Of a stretch of DNA of 64,000 bases, positions 11,400-25,201 are shown in pieces. Every line of letters begins with the position of its first letter. The stretch's first letter is position 1. The position numbers and the translations under genes were made by a program. The notes beneath the pieces are model-generated. The model was given only the letters and a program-made list of their open reading frames with translations. It had not been told where the DNA came from and searched no databases. This DNA is from Centrapalus pauciflorus (taxonomy: Eukaryota; Streptophyta; Magnoliopsida; Asterales; Asteraceae), in contig JAANYP010004292.1 in the NCBI GenBank assembly GCA_020465985.1, positions 51,387 to 115,386 of the forward strand, given 5' to 3'.

Positions 11400-12296
11400 C
11401 AGAGAGAGAGGAGAAAGAAGAGAAAGGTTATTGGTTCAACAGATTGACTAGGAGAAAGAACATAGGCTTGATGTATTTCTTGAAGATAAACCCCAAGGAA
11501 ATTTTCCTCTGATAAAACCATTAAGCTGAATGACAGATTGATTTATGAGGTAACAAATGCTCATCAAATGAGGCTTGGTGCTTATATAATTTTGGTGAAT
11601 ACAAAGAAACAACCTTCTCAATTTATTTACCTAAGATTCAGATGGGTGCTTTAGAGAAGGTGTACACAGAAAGACTTGGAGAACACTTCTACTATCCAGT
11701 CTTTGCTGTTCATAGATTTGATGGCAAGTTATACATGTTTAGTGAAGCAGATTATTTTAACCTTCAGCTTGAGGACATTGAAGATCTTTGTGATGAATTA
11801 AAGAAGCAAACACACAAATCAAAGGTGGTTCCAACTGTAATGACTTCAGTCTTTGACTTCATGCATATAGAGTTTGTACTTTCTACAAATGAAGACTTTT
11901 AGTTTGGTTTAGGAACATATCAAAGAAGAATAAGTCTTACTTCACCAAACCGAAGTCATCCTCAAATAGAGAGATTCAAGAAGTTCTTAATCATCATGAA
12001 TCTTGAGCTTGGAGTGATATATCAAAATCATCTGGAGCGAATGTTGTTCCTAACGGTATCTAAGACAAGCAAGTATTCGTCTTGAACCCTGAGGTATCTT
12101 TCAACAGAGATGAGACGGATTTACGATTATCATGAATTGGGAAAAGTCAGGAAGCCCATGAGTTAGAAAGAGAAAAGCTATTTCATGAGATTGTTGAATG
12201 ATATTGAAGAAAGTCAGGGAAGTGATTAGAAGATTTGACTGGAAGATCGGTTGGTCGTAAACTTACAAGATGATAACTTTACAAAAAGAGGATGAT
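10240..12296 (+). pseudogene. Truncated Sirevirus-like 3' end with env-position ORF remnants
   Basis: Coding-like pieces are 10334-11149 (271 residues), 11168-11350 and 11642-11902, separated by stops. The first opens with a predicted coiled coil (FDRMEGRVMSELEKLKERV), then a KRKHDD basic patch and acidic or hydroxyl-rich sequence. The last contains FYYPVFAVHRFDGKLYMFSE followed by a DIEDL segment. A comparable C-terminal pattern (a short beta-like segment, then a D-x-L-x-x-L helix) appears in the 3' ORFs of the elements at 29605 and 60210, and I associate it with uncharacterised ORFs in Asteraceae copia elements. A candidate 3' LTR follows at 12297. No pol or 5' LTR is present, so this is a truncated element. 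A (GA)n tract interrupts it at 11352-11412. It is not a host gene as far as I can tell. Confidence 0.45.
11352..11412. repeat. GA microsatellite
   Basis: About 60 bp of nearly pure (GA)n, directly after two stop codons in the ORF remnant. Confidence 0.9.
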
Positions 12297-12515
12297 TGTT
12301 GGGAAAAATGTTTTTTTGTGAAGTTTAGGGGTTGTTTTGTAATTCCTTAGAAGTTTGAGTATAGACTATAAATATGTTGTATTATTTCTATCACACTGTA
12401 ACTTTTGGAGAATTGCACTTTGAAATACAATTACATATTTCTCTCTCTGTGTTCATCGTATTATTACATATTAAACTGTGATTCTTGTTTGTTGGTATCA
12501 CGTTTGTGATTAACA
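12297..12515 (+). repeat. Probable short copia LTR
   Basis: It starts TGTTGGGAAAAATG after a purine-rich stretch (AAAAAGAGGATGA), has a TATA box (TATAAATA, near 12368) and a CTCTCTCTG tract, and ends near GATTAACA. The position after the ORF remnant fits a 3' LTR. The right boundary is a guess, because no second copy is in the window. Confidence 0.35.
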
Positions 12516-12929
12516 GTTTTTGCATTTTTTTTAATGCGTTTGTTTTCACATCTATAATTAATTCCTAACAGAATTTGATAAAAATTATTAAAAATTTAAA
12601 ATAATATTCTACAAAGAATTCAAATCTTAGTATAAATTTTAGAGTAAATTACATAAATGGTCCCTGTGATTTATTCAAAATTATGAAAACAGTCCTTCAA
12701 CTTCCAAAGTTGCAATGACAGTCCCTCAAACCACTTTTTACTTGCAGAATTGGTCCATTTGTTTCTAAAATTGTTAAAAATGATGATTTTGCCCTTCTTT
12801 TAATTACAAGTTTGGTAATTTCAATTTTGATCCTTTTTCTTAATCTTTAATTTTTGGTTTTAAATTTGAAATATTAATTCATTAAATTAAGATTTGATTC
12901 ATTATCAAATATAGTATTATTATTATTCC

Positions 12930-13005
<76 letters not shown>

Positions 13006-13051
13006 ACCTATTTATTTTGTAAAATAAATCTATATTTATTTACTAAAGATT
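12516..13051. other. Non-coding, with repeat relic and ATT microsatellite
   Basis: 12650-12800 contains GGTCCCTGTG, CAGTCCTTCAACTTC and CAGTCCCTCAAACC phrases. I associate this style with dispersed plant repeats but cannot assign a family. An (ATT)n tract spans about 12930-13000. No gene is seen. Confidence 0.5.
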
Positions 13052-14383
13052 TGTAACATTCGTCTTTTGGACCTGGTACGTGGAATTATATTAGTGGATA
13101 ATTATTTTACGTATATTGGGTTGGTCCAATTATATCCCGTTTCGAGGATTAATATGTGTCAGCATTCAGATTGCATGTCACCGGATTATAAGTTTCGTGG
13201 ATTAATTATATATTTGGGATCACGATATTAAATGGGTGAAAAGGGTATTAATATTAAAAATATGATATCGGGTTCGGGTTATCGGGTACCGGGTTTCTAA
13301 AAAAAGAAACCATATGTTCGTGCCTTCCTTTGTTCCTTTCCATGATCAGAAAGTGAGAAATAGTGTGTATGTGTGTGCGTTCGTGAGTTCAGCAGCAAGA
13401 AACCATCTCCACTCCAAAGTTGGTTGCTGAATCCAGTTGTTTGCATCTTCGTTTTTGAGATTGTAAGGTTGCAAAGGAAAAAATTCATGGATTTTGGTTA
13501 CTAATATGTCTGTTGTTGTGTTAGAAGTTGGGGGAGTTGTTTATCATGTATGGGAGGTTAATATATGTTCTTTGGGTCTTGCGTGGCTGGAATCGAAGTT
13601 AGAGGGTGATGACACCTTCTAGACAGCCATGGCAGTGAAGCTGGAAAGAAGACAGCCAACGGGATCGCGGTGGTGATCTTGAAGCGTGATCGCGACGCGG
13701 CTGGCCGGGCGCGGCCGCGTGCACAGTGGCCGGGGGCTGGGGGCCGGGTCGGTTGGGATTTGGGCCGGTCCAGCGTAGAGATTTTGAGTCAGGCCCAGTT
13801 TGGGATTCTGGGTCGGGTTTCAGTTGGGTTTTCAGGGTTTCATTGGGATTGCTTTGGTTCCGAGTCGGTTATGGGTTTATTGTGATTCTATTATATGTGT
13901 TGGTTAAAATGAGAATTAACCATGGGGATCTGTATGTTACAGGGATGATTAGGCAGCGGGCCAAGTTGGATCCGGGAATTCAGAGTTCTTTGAATCAGTC
14001 GGGTAAAGCGGGTGAATACTCGAGTCCTTTTCCAAACGTGGGCTTTCTTTTGGGAATTTAATTGTGTAGCTATTATCTGTGCGTGTTATATACGAGACAT
14101 GGATGTGAACCTCAGGTATGATGCTTCTATCCTATACGTGTTGTGTATGTAAAATATGAGATCTATTTCAGAGGTCCGTGATGAGTCCCATACGAACAGT
14201 GATTCGCGATAAGAGGTCGTGCGCGTTGACTGTCCCTAACAGTCCTTTGGGTGTATATATATGGCAGGGTGCGGTGTGTTAGCCAAGGAAGTGTCCCCAC
14301 AGGGATTGCGCATTGTGTCCTAGATCTCATTCTTTTGTGATTATACCTGAGATGCGTGCTAGGTAACAGGGACAGGGTCTATT

Positions 14384-14437
14384 GCATGCTATGTGTTATG
14401 TGTTATGTGATTATTATGCAGTGTCTAACCCTCGCGT
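14384..14437. repeat. Left copy of duplication flanking the foreign segment
   Basis: GCATGCTATGTGTTATGTG... to CTCGCGT. The same sequence, with one extra internal CTATGTGTTATG unit, recurs at 17310-17377. Confidence 0.85.
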
Positions 14438-15329
14438 TGGGTAAAGAGCAACTCGAAAGTAATTGACTTCGGTCCCAGTACTGAAAGAGTTGACTTCAGG
14501 AGTTGATTTCGGAAGGAAAGACTTCGTTTACTTCGTGCAAAATGCTTATGTAAGAACTAGTAGAAAGAATGGAATTTTGAACTAAATAAGGCAGCATTGA
14601 TAGACCGTTGATGAGAATGCTTGAGTGGGAATCTTCTTAGCAACTGGCTATAGACATGACTAAAAGCCGCCGGGAGAGGAGAGACAATCTTTCATGAGAG
14701 AGGGACGAGCGAGTGAGAGATTGGGAAAAAAAGAGGTAGGCCTTCTGAGCGGTCATTTAGGGGCCTTGTTAGCGAGCCATCATTCTTCCCTAAGCTACCA
14801 GAGTCCGATCGAAGCGAGCCAGAGATAGAGGAATCAATGCTCATAGATGTGAATTGAGAAAGCAAGCCCTAATTCTTTTACATCTCCTCGGGCAAGACAA
14901 ATTATAAGTCAACGTCTTAACCTGACTTCCTAAGCTCAGTTGATTGTTAAAGCAGTAGCTCTGGATCGAGAGCAGGATGCTTACCGTGGGTATTATGAAA
15001 AGGGGAAAGGCATTTTTTATAGAGAGAGGTATAGGAGAATGGAAGACCAAAGAGACCCAACTCATATCGTACCAAGAACTTGCCATTGACCTGATCAAGC
15101 GCTTTAGGGAGATCACCTTCACCCATGTTCTGAGAATATAAAATCGCTTGGCTGACTCGCCAGCCCTTATGGAATTCATACTCAGCCGCTCTAGTACACA
15201 TGCTAGTACACCGAAGCACAGAGTCGCTTGTCATCGACATCCGAGCCACAGAGAGCCCTTCCGCCGAACGGGACTCATTATCTTTTTGGATGAAGACTAT
15301 CGGGAGTTGGAACATGATGAACTATCACC

Positions 15330-15610
15330 AGTCAAGACGAGGAAGATTACGAGGACGATGGGAACCATGTTATTATTCTTTCTACAATTACCTCAAGACG
15401 GGCGGAGTACGCCACTCGTGGTCAGAGGAGAGCCCGGAGGGAACTTTCCCGACAATTTGTGATCTTGGGAGATGTCCTTTACAAAAGGTCACTCGGCCTT
15501 CCGAAATAAAGATCACACATTGTTGAACAAGCTCATTCAAGTGGGTGCAGAGGACACGTCAACAGCCAAATGCTTGCTAAGAAAATCATGAGGCAAGGCC
15601 CCCTATTAAA
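15330..15610 (+). pseudogene. Decayed gypsy pol piece before the integrase
   Basis: In two shifted frames this reads YYSFYNYLKTGG, then LGRCPLQK/GDVLYKRS, then a HVNSQMLAKKIMRQG stretch. This matches the order seen in Tat/Ogre-type gypsy pol between RNase H and integrase: the FYNYLKTG block, the DVLYKR block and the zinc-binding GHVNGxxLAxKIMRxGYYW block. At least one frameshift and one stop break it, and no flanking LTR is visible. It lies inside the organelle-like segment. Confidence 0.5.
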
Positions 15611-15739
15611 AGTAAGGGTGTCAAGAGATATCAGAAATGTCAACTCCTTTGATTTGATGGAATTTTCTTTCAAAATGCTGCATCATGTCGAATGGCGGGT
15701 CCATCGTCTATCCCCAAGGTAAGACCCCGAATGAAAAAA

Positions 15740-16020
15740 ACGTACCTTCGAAGGAATGATTGCTGCAATCAGGAGCTGCTTAACATCATTGAGAACAGGA
15801 AATCAGAAGATTTGGTGGAGCATAAAGTCAAAAGTGAACCAACACTGGGATCTGATCATAGCCGCCGTGAAGTGTTTGGATGCAAAGGCGATGGTTTTTA
15901 GATTCGAAAAACATGAGATCTGTCCTGCACGAAGTACATCGAATTTTGGAGATATCCTGTAATGTCCTTTTTGTACCTAGATAAGGACGACCTCGAGAGA
16001 GCAGACGACCAGTAGAGTAG
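15740..16020 (+). pseudogene. Fragment resembling a plant mobile-domain protein
   Basis: One frame contains WDLIIAAVKCLDAKAMVFRF followed by EKHEICPA, and after a frameshift YLDKDDLERADDQ. The pattern W-x5-A-x5-D...VFRF-x2-HEICP resembles the start of the plant mobile domain found in many plant transposon-derived proteins. The family assignment is from memory and the fragment is short and broken. Confidence 0.35.
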
Positions 16021-17309
16021 GTGCTCCATCTCGTTCCTGCTGCATAGGTCTAAGGTAATTCACAGTGCTAGCAGATCAGAAGTACGGAAGTGGGCCCTCA
16101 CCCTTCTCTAATAGGGGCAGTGCTACCTATAGAATGGGAATGTTCATCCTCTATTAAAGTCCGTTATGGATTTCAAGTCAGGAATAGAGCTATGGTAAGA
16201 AATATTGATCGCCCCTTACTCTCTCTCTATAAAAAAGAGCCTTTCTTAATTCTTAACTTAATAAGGCTTCGGCCCTATGGAGTAAAGGGAAGTGCAGATC
16301 TGGAGTGTTTGGACGAGAAATAAAGGCTTTGCAGCAAGCGGAGTTGTACCGAAATTCAATGGGCATACGAGAAAAGAGTCCAGCCAAGCATATTTGTTTG
16401 CTAGTTTCTTGATCTCGGAAATCTTTTACTCAGAGTCACAGTTAAAGTGGACTACCCAGCTTGATACTTCGTGGATGACCCCCCGTTCTTTCTAGTAGCT
16501 TTTTCCCTTCCCTTTTGGGACCATTCACCCTTTTCCCATCCAAGCATAGGTAGAAGCCCTCTTTCCCATACACAACGACGGTTCCAAGCAAGATGAATAG
16601 TTCCCCCCATTTAATATCTTTAGTACCGATTCTCTTGTAGTGCACCCTTCATCGAAAGAGTAGGCGGTTGAAAGACCCACCTCTGAATAAAGCCTTTAGG
16701 TTGGGAGATCTCAAAGGGGAACCTCGCTTAGCTTATCAGTCCCTGTATTATTCAACTCATCTATCCACTTATCTTGTCCAAAGCAGAAGGAATTTTTCAA
16801 TCCTTTGTTTCGAAGGTAATCCGCCAATCTCTAGACTGGCAAAGATTCAATCCACTTGTTGGCCTGCTTCTATATCCTGAGCTTCTAAGGCATTAGCTTC
16901 AAGGGGCTTGTTGGCCCCCTTCTTAGCTCTTGATGTCTGCTTTAAGCTTCGTCGAATAAGGCCCGTAGCTTACAACATATTATGAGAAGGGCCTATAGCT
17001 CGATACAATTTAAGGCTAGTTGCGTACTTGCTAGAGACGGATTCCACCATTCCCTGAAACATCAGGGCCCAGATTGAAAAAGATTTGGATGTGGATGATA
17101 GTGAGCATATTTTTTATATATTCCAAAAATGAGAGCTATTAGATGAGAAGAGACTTCGCGCCATAGAACATGCCCAGGTCTACCAGAAAAGGGGCTTTCA
17201 AGTGAATTCCAAAATAAGGTAATATAGAGAAAGGTCAACATAGGAGATAAAGTCTTGAAAATATTCTTTCCGAACGTGAGCCTCACCCAAGAGGGAAACT
17301 TCATTTTGT

Positions 17310-17377
17310 GCATGTTATGTGCTATGTGTTATGTGCTATGTGTTATGTGATTATTATGCAGTGTCTAACCCTCGCGT
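17310..17377. repeat. Right copy of duplication flanking the foreign segment
   Basis: It matches 14384-14437 through GTGATTATTATGCAGTGTCT and on to CTCGCGT, with an extra CTATGTGTTATG-type unit. Confidence 0.85.
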
Positions 17378-17761
17378 ACTCACAAATTTTCCAGCTTACG
17401 TCTTCGAGTCTAACGTGTTCAGGGAATCAGAAGGGATCTCAGCAGCAGCAGCCGCCGAGATAGAGTTGGGGATTTACTTGAAGACTTCATATATGTATTG
17501 TGTATTGTTTAGAATTGCATGTGATAGTTGATTTTGGGATGATGTAATCAATACGTGTGTCTGATAGTCTGGGATATTATATTAGTGTAATTATGGATCT
17601 GTACTAAACTGCGATTGTGTTGTAAACCTTTTGTGAAAAGTTTTAAATTATCAGTGATTCGCATTATCCATTGACAGGTGTACTACGGATTGCATGCGTT
17701 ATTGCCACTTATGATATTGTGTTAACGTGGCATTTTTGGGATCAGGAGGGGTGTTACATGA

Positions 17762-17774
17762 TGGTATCAGAGCT
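17762..17774 (+). other. Primer-binding site of element E, initiator Met tRNA
   Basis: TGGTATCAGAGCT begins four bases after the LTR end TGTTACA. Confidence 0.8.
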
Positions 17775-17943
17775 TGCGGTTTGAAGCCTGGGTATCATTA
17801 AAGGATGCTTGACTTAAATCTTGTTCCAATCCATGAAGGATCATTTTTGCGATTTATATTAGTGGATTAACCGACCTAGCTTACTGTATAACGCTGAGTG
17901 ATTTGGTTATCATATTTAACTATTTCGGTTTGTGCAGATCTAT

Positions 17944-19362
17944 ATGGCAGACCAGGGAGAGGGATGCAGCGCGTGTAAGCCGGTTGGTGACGAATTCATT
18001 CGTAAGTCAGAGCTTATGGAGGTCTTGACCGAGTTTTATAGACAGCAGCGGGAGCAAGAGCAGGGTCAGTGTATGGGACCGGTTGTCCAGCCTTCAGGGA
18101 CCGTATAGCAGTATGTCGACCGGTTTAATGAGTACTCGCAGTTTGCGCCCCAGCATGTCGACACAAAGAGCCGAAAGGCAGATGCATTTATTGATGGTCT
18201 TCGGTCTGATATTCGGGAGTTTGTGGGGCTGCATGATACCCTTAGTTTTGGTAGATCTCTAGAGATGGCCCGCATGAGGGAACGTGAGATTCTTAAGCAG
18301 AAGGAGCAGCCCTCTTCCCAGAGACAGCGTATTGGGACTTCAGACCAGCCTTCGAGTGTTTGGAGGTCCTCCGGGGAAGTTCCTAGAGACCAGCGGCCAG
18401 ATCAGTGGCAGTTTTCGGGACAAAATGGGGAAGGTTCGGGACAGAGACGCGATCGAGATAGGGGCAGGGACCGGAGATCGAGGAGACAGGGTCAGAGTCA
18501 GGGGTCGGGGACTCAGAGCCAGAGTAGTGTGGGACAGGGGTCCCAAGAATCCGGTAGCCGAGTCGACGGTTCATATGGGGATCGGGAGTGCCCGAAGTGT
18601 CAACGACGCCATAATTGGACAGTGTTCATTAGATTTGCCTCGTTGTTATAGATCCGGTCAGCAGGGGCATGTTGTCGCTGTATGTACCATTCCTGAGCCA
18701 CTGTGTTTCCATTGTAGGAGGCCGGGACATTGATTTAGAGATTGTCTGGAGCCGGGACCGGCGGTTCAGGGGGCCAGTTCGAGTGGGGCAAGGACAGAGC
18801 CGTCGTTGTCTAGTCGTTGTGAGTCAGTTTTGAGGGGCCGAGGACGGGTATTTCAGGCGACCGCTGAGGAGGCACGGGATGCTACGGACGTCGTTTCGGG
18901 TACGTATATTCTGAACGGACTTCAAGCCCGTGTATTATTTGATTCTGGGGCAGATCGCTCCTACATGTCTGTGATATTATGTGCGTACTTTAATATGTAT
19001 TCTTCTCCTCTATTTGTTCCTTTGATTGTTGAGATGGTTGATGGGAGCACCATGTTAGTGAGTCGGGTATACCGGGATTGTGCGTTAGAGATAGACTCTC
19101 GTTGGTTTCTGATTGACTTGCTGCCGATTTAGATCAGTAGTTTTGATGTGATTGTGGGTATGGATTGGCTGACTGCCAGATGGGCTGACATCTTGTGTGC
19201 TAAAAAGATGACCCGCATACCCATTTCTGACAGTGAGAGTGTCACAGTATACGGGGAACGGCGTAAGGGAGAGATTGGGATAGTGACTATGGCCAGGGCT
19301 CAGACATATGTGTCCAAAGGATGTGAGACCTTCCTAGCTTATGTTGTTGACGCGAGGAAGGA
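17944..19362 (+). pseudogene. gag and protease remnant of gypsy element E
   Basis: The frame opens at the ATG at 17944 and hits a stop at 18106. It resumes as YVDRFNEYSQFAPQHVDT...RKADAFIDGL, the end of a gypsy gag. The middle of gag (the WW-containing core) is missing, so gag is internally deleted. A basic Arg/Gln/Ser-rich linker follows (18300-18570), then zinc knuckles: CYRSGQQGHVVAVC, with its second Cys changed, and CFHCRRPGH broken by a stop. Aspartic protease follows, with LFDSGADRSYMS (near 18940) and, after another stop at about 19131, FDVIVGMDWL. The region ends at ARKD, where the solo LTR is inserted. Several frameshifts make it non-functional. Confidence 0.75.
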
Positions 19363-21287
19363 TGTAACATCCCAAATTTTAATTAACTGTAATTTGCAAA
19401 TTTTAAGACCTAAATTGTTGTACTTTTGGATGATTATATTAAGTTAAGAAAATTTTGATCATATTATCAGTTAAATAAAAAGATACGAAGTTGAGGGGTG
19501 TATTATGCAAGTGGGTCAAAATGAGAAATAAAAGATGGAAAACCCTTTCATTTCCACAAACTCATTCTCTCACTACTCTCTCTCTCTCTAAACCGATTTC
19601 TCTCTCTACTCTCTCTCTCTCGGCTTCAATTCAAAAACACACAAGAATCAACAATTTCAAGTGTAAAAAGTTGGATTCAAGTAGCAAATTAGGAACTATA
19701 ATCACTGCAACAAACAAATCGAGGTAAGGTTCACTCAAACTTGTGATATTTGGAGTTTTTGGTTCGGTTTTTGTGTGAACCGAATCACAAGATTTTGTTC
19801 TCAGATGTTAATGCATGTTGGATATTAGTGTTGCAATGTTAAAATCGAGTGATGATAATGTTGACCAAATTTCAGATTCTAATTCCACTTCTAAGTATGA
19901 TTTCAGAGATTTTGTGTGTTTTTTAGTAGGTGTTCTTCGAACAAATGAAGAACATGAGATTAATTTGATATATTTGAGTTGTAGTTTAAAGTATAAGGTG
20001 TTAAGATAGTGCTACTAAGCTCACATTTGCAATATTAGATTCAAAACATGTAAAAATGGTCCAAAAGTAAATTCTGGAAAATGTTAGAATTTTACCAAGT
20101 ATGAACTCGGACTGATAATCCATCCGAATTCGGACCCTGCTAATTCGGACCACCCATTTCGGATCATATACAATTCGGACCACTACTCATTTCGGACCAG
20201 TATCCCAAATTCGGATCCTACCCCATTTCGGATCCTCCCCCCCCCCCCCATTTCGGACCAATGCCTACTTCGGACCCCCCCAATTCGGACCTAGGGGCAT
20301 CCGGATTTCGGACCATCCGAATTCGGATGTGGTCCGAATTCAATTAGAATTTCATTTAAATTATAGAATATAAGTTTTAAGCAATTACTGACTCAAAATT
20401 CACTATTACACTTACTTTACAGATCATTGTGGTGTTATCAAAACACACATTGATTCAGAGACAAATTGCACTGTACAAATCACTGTGAGTAACATATTGT
20501 CATTCTAACATTTATTGTTTTTGCATTCATGTTTATATATTCAATGGCATGTTCACATTGTTCATATACATCATTTGGCACTCGTACATGATTTGTTGTT
20601 ATGACGCACACTCGTACTTGACATGTAACACACATGTAGCCAGCGTTCGTTTGAAAGTGCATCTATTTACATCATGCTTGCACTGCATGATCATTACTTC
20701 ACAATCTGATGTGACCTGGACTGGGGCTGACAGCTGGCCACTGTCGGGGACTGATCATCCCACTCGTTATCCCGTCAGGTTCGGCACATCCCCGATCAGC
20801 ATTTGAACTGCCAACCCCATGCTAGCACTGCATGGTTTACACATACATTGAGGCTTGCGCTGCCTGTACACACATATATGGGGCTTACATTGCCCATGGC
20901 TAAGCATTGCTTGTAAAGAAATATTTGTTGTTTGCATAATCTGTTATCTCACTAAGCAATTAGCTTACCGTTGACTCACAATGTTTTCAGGCAAAGGCAA
21001 AAGTGTAGCTGGACCTTCTACTTAAGAAATATCAATTCAATGTCCCGGAGACTTAGAAGCTATTGGTACACAAATATTGTAGCTTTGGGCTGGGATTTAT
21101 GACTTGTAAAACAATTATGATGTTGTAATAGTTAGACTTGCTCACTGTAGACATGTACTTTCATTGCTTTAGTGTGAACTGCTTAAATCTAATTTAAGTA
21201 TTCAATTTCGATTATCATGATTATTCATTGGGTTGTTTGTTGATCCTGGTAATTTCAATTATAATATCAAAGCAAGAGGGTGTCACA
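19363..21287 (+). mobile_element. Solo LTR of a Tekay-like gypsy element inside E
   Basis: 1925 bp, TGTAACATCCC...GAGGGTGTCACA, flanked by AAGGA (19358-19362) and AAGGT (21288-21292), a 4/5 target duplication. It is distantly related to the LTRs at 360, 22603 and 49160. A candidate splice donor lies at 19723/19724 (GAG|GTAAGG) and an acceptor at 20990/20991 (TTTTCAG|G), followed by a short frame GKGKSVAGPST and a stop. About a dozen TTCGGACC-type units lie at 20100-20345, with a (C)n run near 20240. Confidence 0.85.
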
Positions 21288-21292
21288 AAGGT

Positions 21293-21635
21293 AAAGAAGC
21301 CTTTATAGGATATCCCTGTGATTATTGAGTTCCCCGAGGCATTCCTAGAAAAGTTGCATGGGTTACCGCCAGATCGCCAAGTGGAGTTTCGTATACATCT
21401 TGTTCCTGGGGCGGTGCCGATTGCTAAGACGCCTTATAGGCTGGCACCGACAGAGATGCAAGAGCTGATGGCTCAGCTGTAGGAGTTGTTAGATCGTGGA
21501 TTTATCCGTCCGAGCTCGTCACCGTGGGGAGCACCAGTGTTGTTTGTGAAAAAGAAGGACGGCGGTATGCAGATGTGTATCGATTATTGAGAGTTGAATA
21601 AAGTGACTGTGAAGAACCGTTATCCGCTTCCACGT
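21293..21635 (+). pseudogene. Reverse transcriptase N-terminal part of element E
   Basis: In one frame it reads FPEAFLEKLHGLPPDRQVEF, PYRLAPTEMQELMAQL, a stop, then ELLDRGFIRPSSSPWGAPVL and KKKDGGMQMCIDY, then a stop and NRYPLPR. These are the standard first blocks of chromovirus-type gypsy reverse transcriptase. The two stops fall where the family has Gln (TAG for CAG) and Arg (TGA for CGA), both explained by C-to-T change. The Athila LTR begins directly after NRYPLPR, so the catalytic YxDD part lies beyond the window. Confidence 0.85.
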
Positions 21636-22602
21636 TGATCAGTGATATAAATCACTTCTATTTTTATGTGTTTCTGTTGTGTTTTAGTGTGTTAAATGTA
21701 AGAAAATTGGTACTGCTAATGTAAGTTTTATGATTGCAGTTGTTTGGCAAGAAAATAAGCAAAATGTTGACTGGAGTAGTGAAATCGTTCAAGACGTCCC
21801 AGACAGCGTCCCAGACGCCGAAGGAGCGTCTGAATGGGGGCATTACAGAAGCTGAGCGTCCCAGAAGCCTGATGAGGCGTCCTCCTTAGCGTTTCAGACG
21901 CTGGGGTCGACGCTGGTGCGGCAGTTGCTGTGAGGGCAGCGTTTTTGAGGAGGACGGTTACCACATTTTGAGGGATTCGCAATTTTGGTGTTAGACACAC
22001 AGAAGGGGAGTTCTAGGAGGCGAACAAGAGGAGAAAAACAACGAGATCAAGCACGGATCAAGCATTTGGTGTACAATTCATTGTATTTACTCACTATTGG
22101 TAGTTTGAATGTTTTCATCTATGTTTATCATTGTTAGTCTGCTAGTCCAAGCTATGCTTGGCTAAATACTTTGTGGTGTTTGTTCTTAAGTTCGCATACT
22201 ATGGTGTGAATGAATGTTTAATTAAATTCAGTTTCCATTTGTGCTAAAAGGGGTTGTGGATCTTATTTGTGAATGAATGACTGGTTGTGAATAATTGGTA
22301 TTGTATATAACAGGGTATAGTGATATCATTAGTTGTGCCAACTCATTAAAAAGGGGAAGACAATTAATAATGTTGCATACGCTGTCTTAAGAATATTTAT
22401 TATGAAAGCTAACTCATTTATATGGAAGCTGTCATTTGGATTACATTTGCATGAATGAACTTGAATTAACAATGAATGTATCTGAAACAGTTGATATCCA
22501 TGTCATTTGTTGTGCCAACTTTCTATAGGGGAGGAAGACAACGAATAGAGTGGTATGCGTTGTCTTCGCATAAGTTGTGATTTCAAATTAAGTCATGTGA
22601 AT
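21636..22602 (+). repeat. Athila 5' LTR, first part
   Basis: It starts TGATCAGTGATATAAATCAC directly after the reverse transcriptase of E and is cut at 22602 by element A; the last five bases, TGAAT, are the left target duplication. At 21785-21960 it carries a cluster of GCGTCCCAGACG-type units. A direct repeat with TGTGCCAACT(C/T)... near 22335 and 22512 is also visible. It resumes at 44274. Confidence 0.8.

Positions 22603-25201
<2,599 letters not shown>

Larger units (their letters stand above)
14438..17309. other. Foreign 2.9 kb segment in LTR, probably mitochondrial (NUMT)
   Basis: This block splits the LTR of E and differs from everything around it. It is closer to 45% GC, with phrases such as AAGCGAGCCAGAG, TTCTTCCCTAAGCTACC and TTTTTCCCTTCCCTTTT that look to me like plant mitochondrial intergenic DNA. 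I recognise no standard mitochondrial gene. It carries decayed retroelement-like coding pieces, described separately, as plant mitochondrial genomes often do. It is flanked by a 54-68 bp duplication of LTR sequence, which suggests repair-associated capture and not transposition. A minus-strand frame at 17313-17062 (83 residues) and another at 15315-14947 are unrecognised. An old nuclear element fragment is the alternative. Confidence 0.45.
13052..17758 (+). repeat. 5' LTR of gypsy element E, interrupted
   Basis: It starts TGTAACATTCG and ends GGGGTGTTACA, just before a primer-binding site. Without the foreign segment its length would be about 1.8 kb. A GC-rich patch (13650-13870) gives long but meaningless overlapping frames. 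The 3' LTR is outside the window. Confidence 0.75.
13052..21635 (+). mobile_element. Gypsy LTR retrotransposon E, 5' part (base of the nest)
   Basis: 5' LTR 13052-17758, primer-binding site 17762, gag remnant from 17944, protease to 19362 and reverse transcriptase from 21293 to 21635, where an Athila element interrupts it. The rest lies beyond the window. Within it are a foreign segment in the LTR (about 14438-17309) and a solo LTR (19363-21287). It is the oldest visible layer here: everything to its right in the window sits inside it. Confidence 0.8.

Noticed and set aside
12490..12503. TTGGTATCACG as a primer-binding site.
   Set aside because: It departs from TGGTATCAGAGCC after nine bases and is not followed by gag; it is probably within or just after an LTR end.
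13670..14061. Two overlapping GC-rich frames (71 and 111 residues).
   Set aside because: They lie in the LTR of E before its primer-binding site, have no conserved pattern, and owe their length to GC content.
18223..18733. Overlapping frames of 142, 149 and 68 residues as small genes.
   Set aside because: They are shadows of the Arg/Gln-rich gag linker and zinc-knuckle region of element E.
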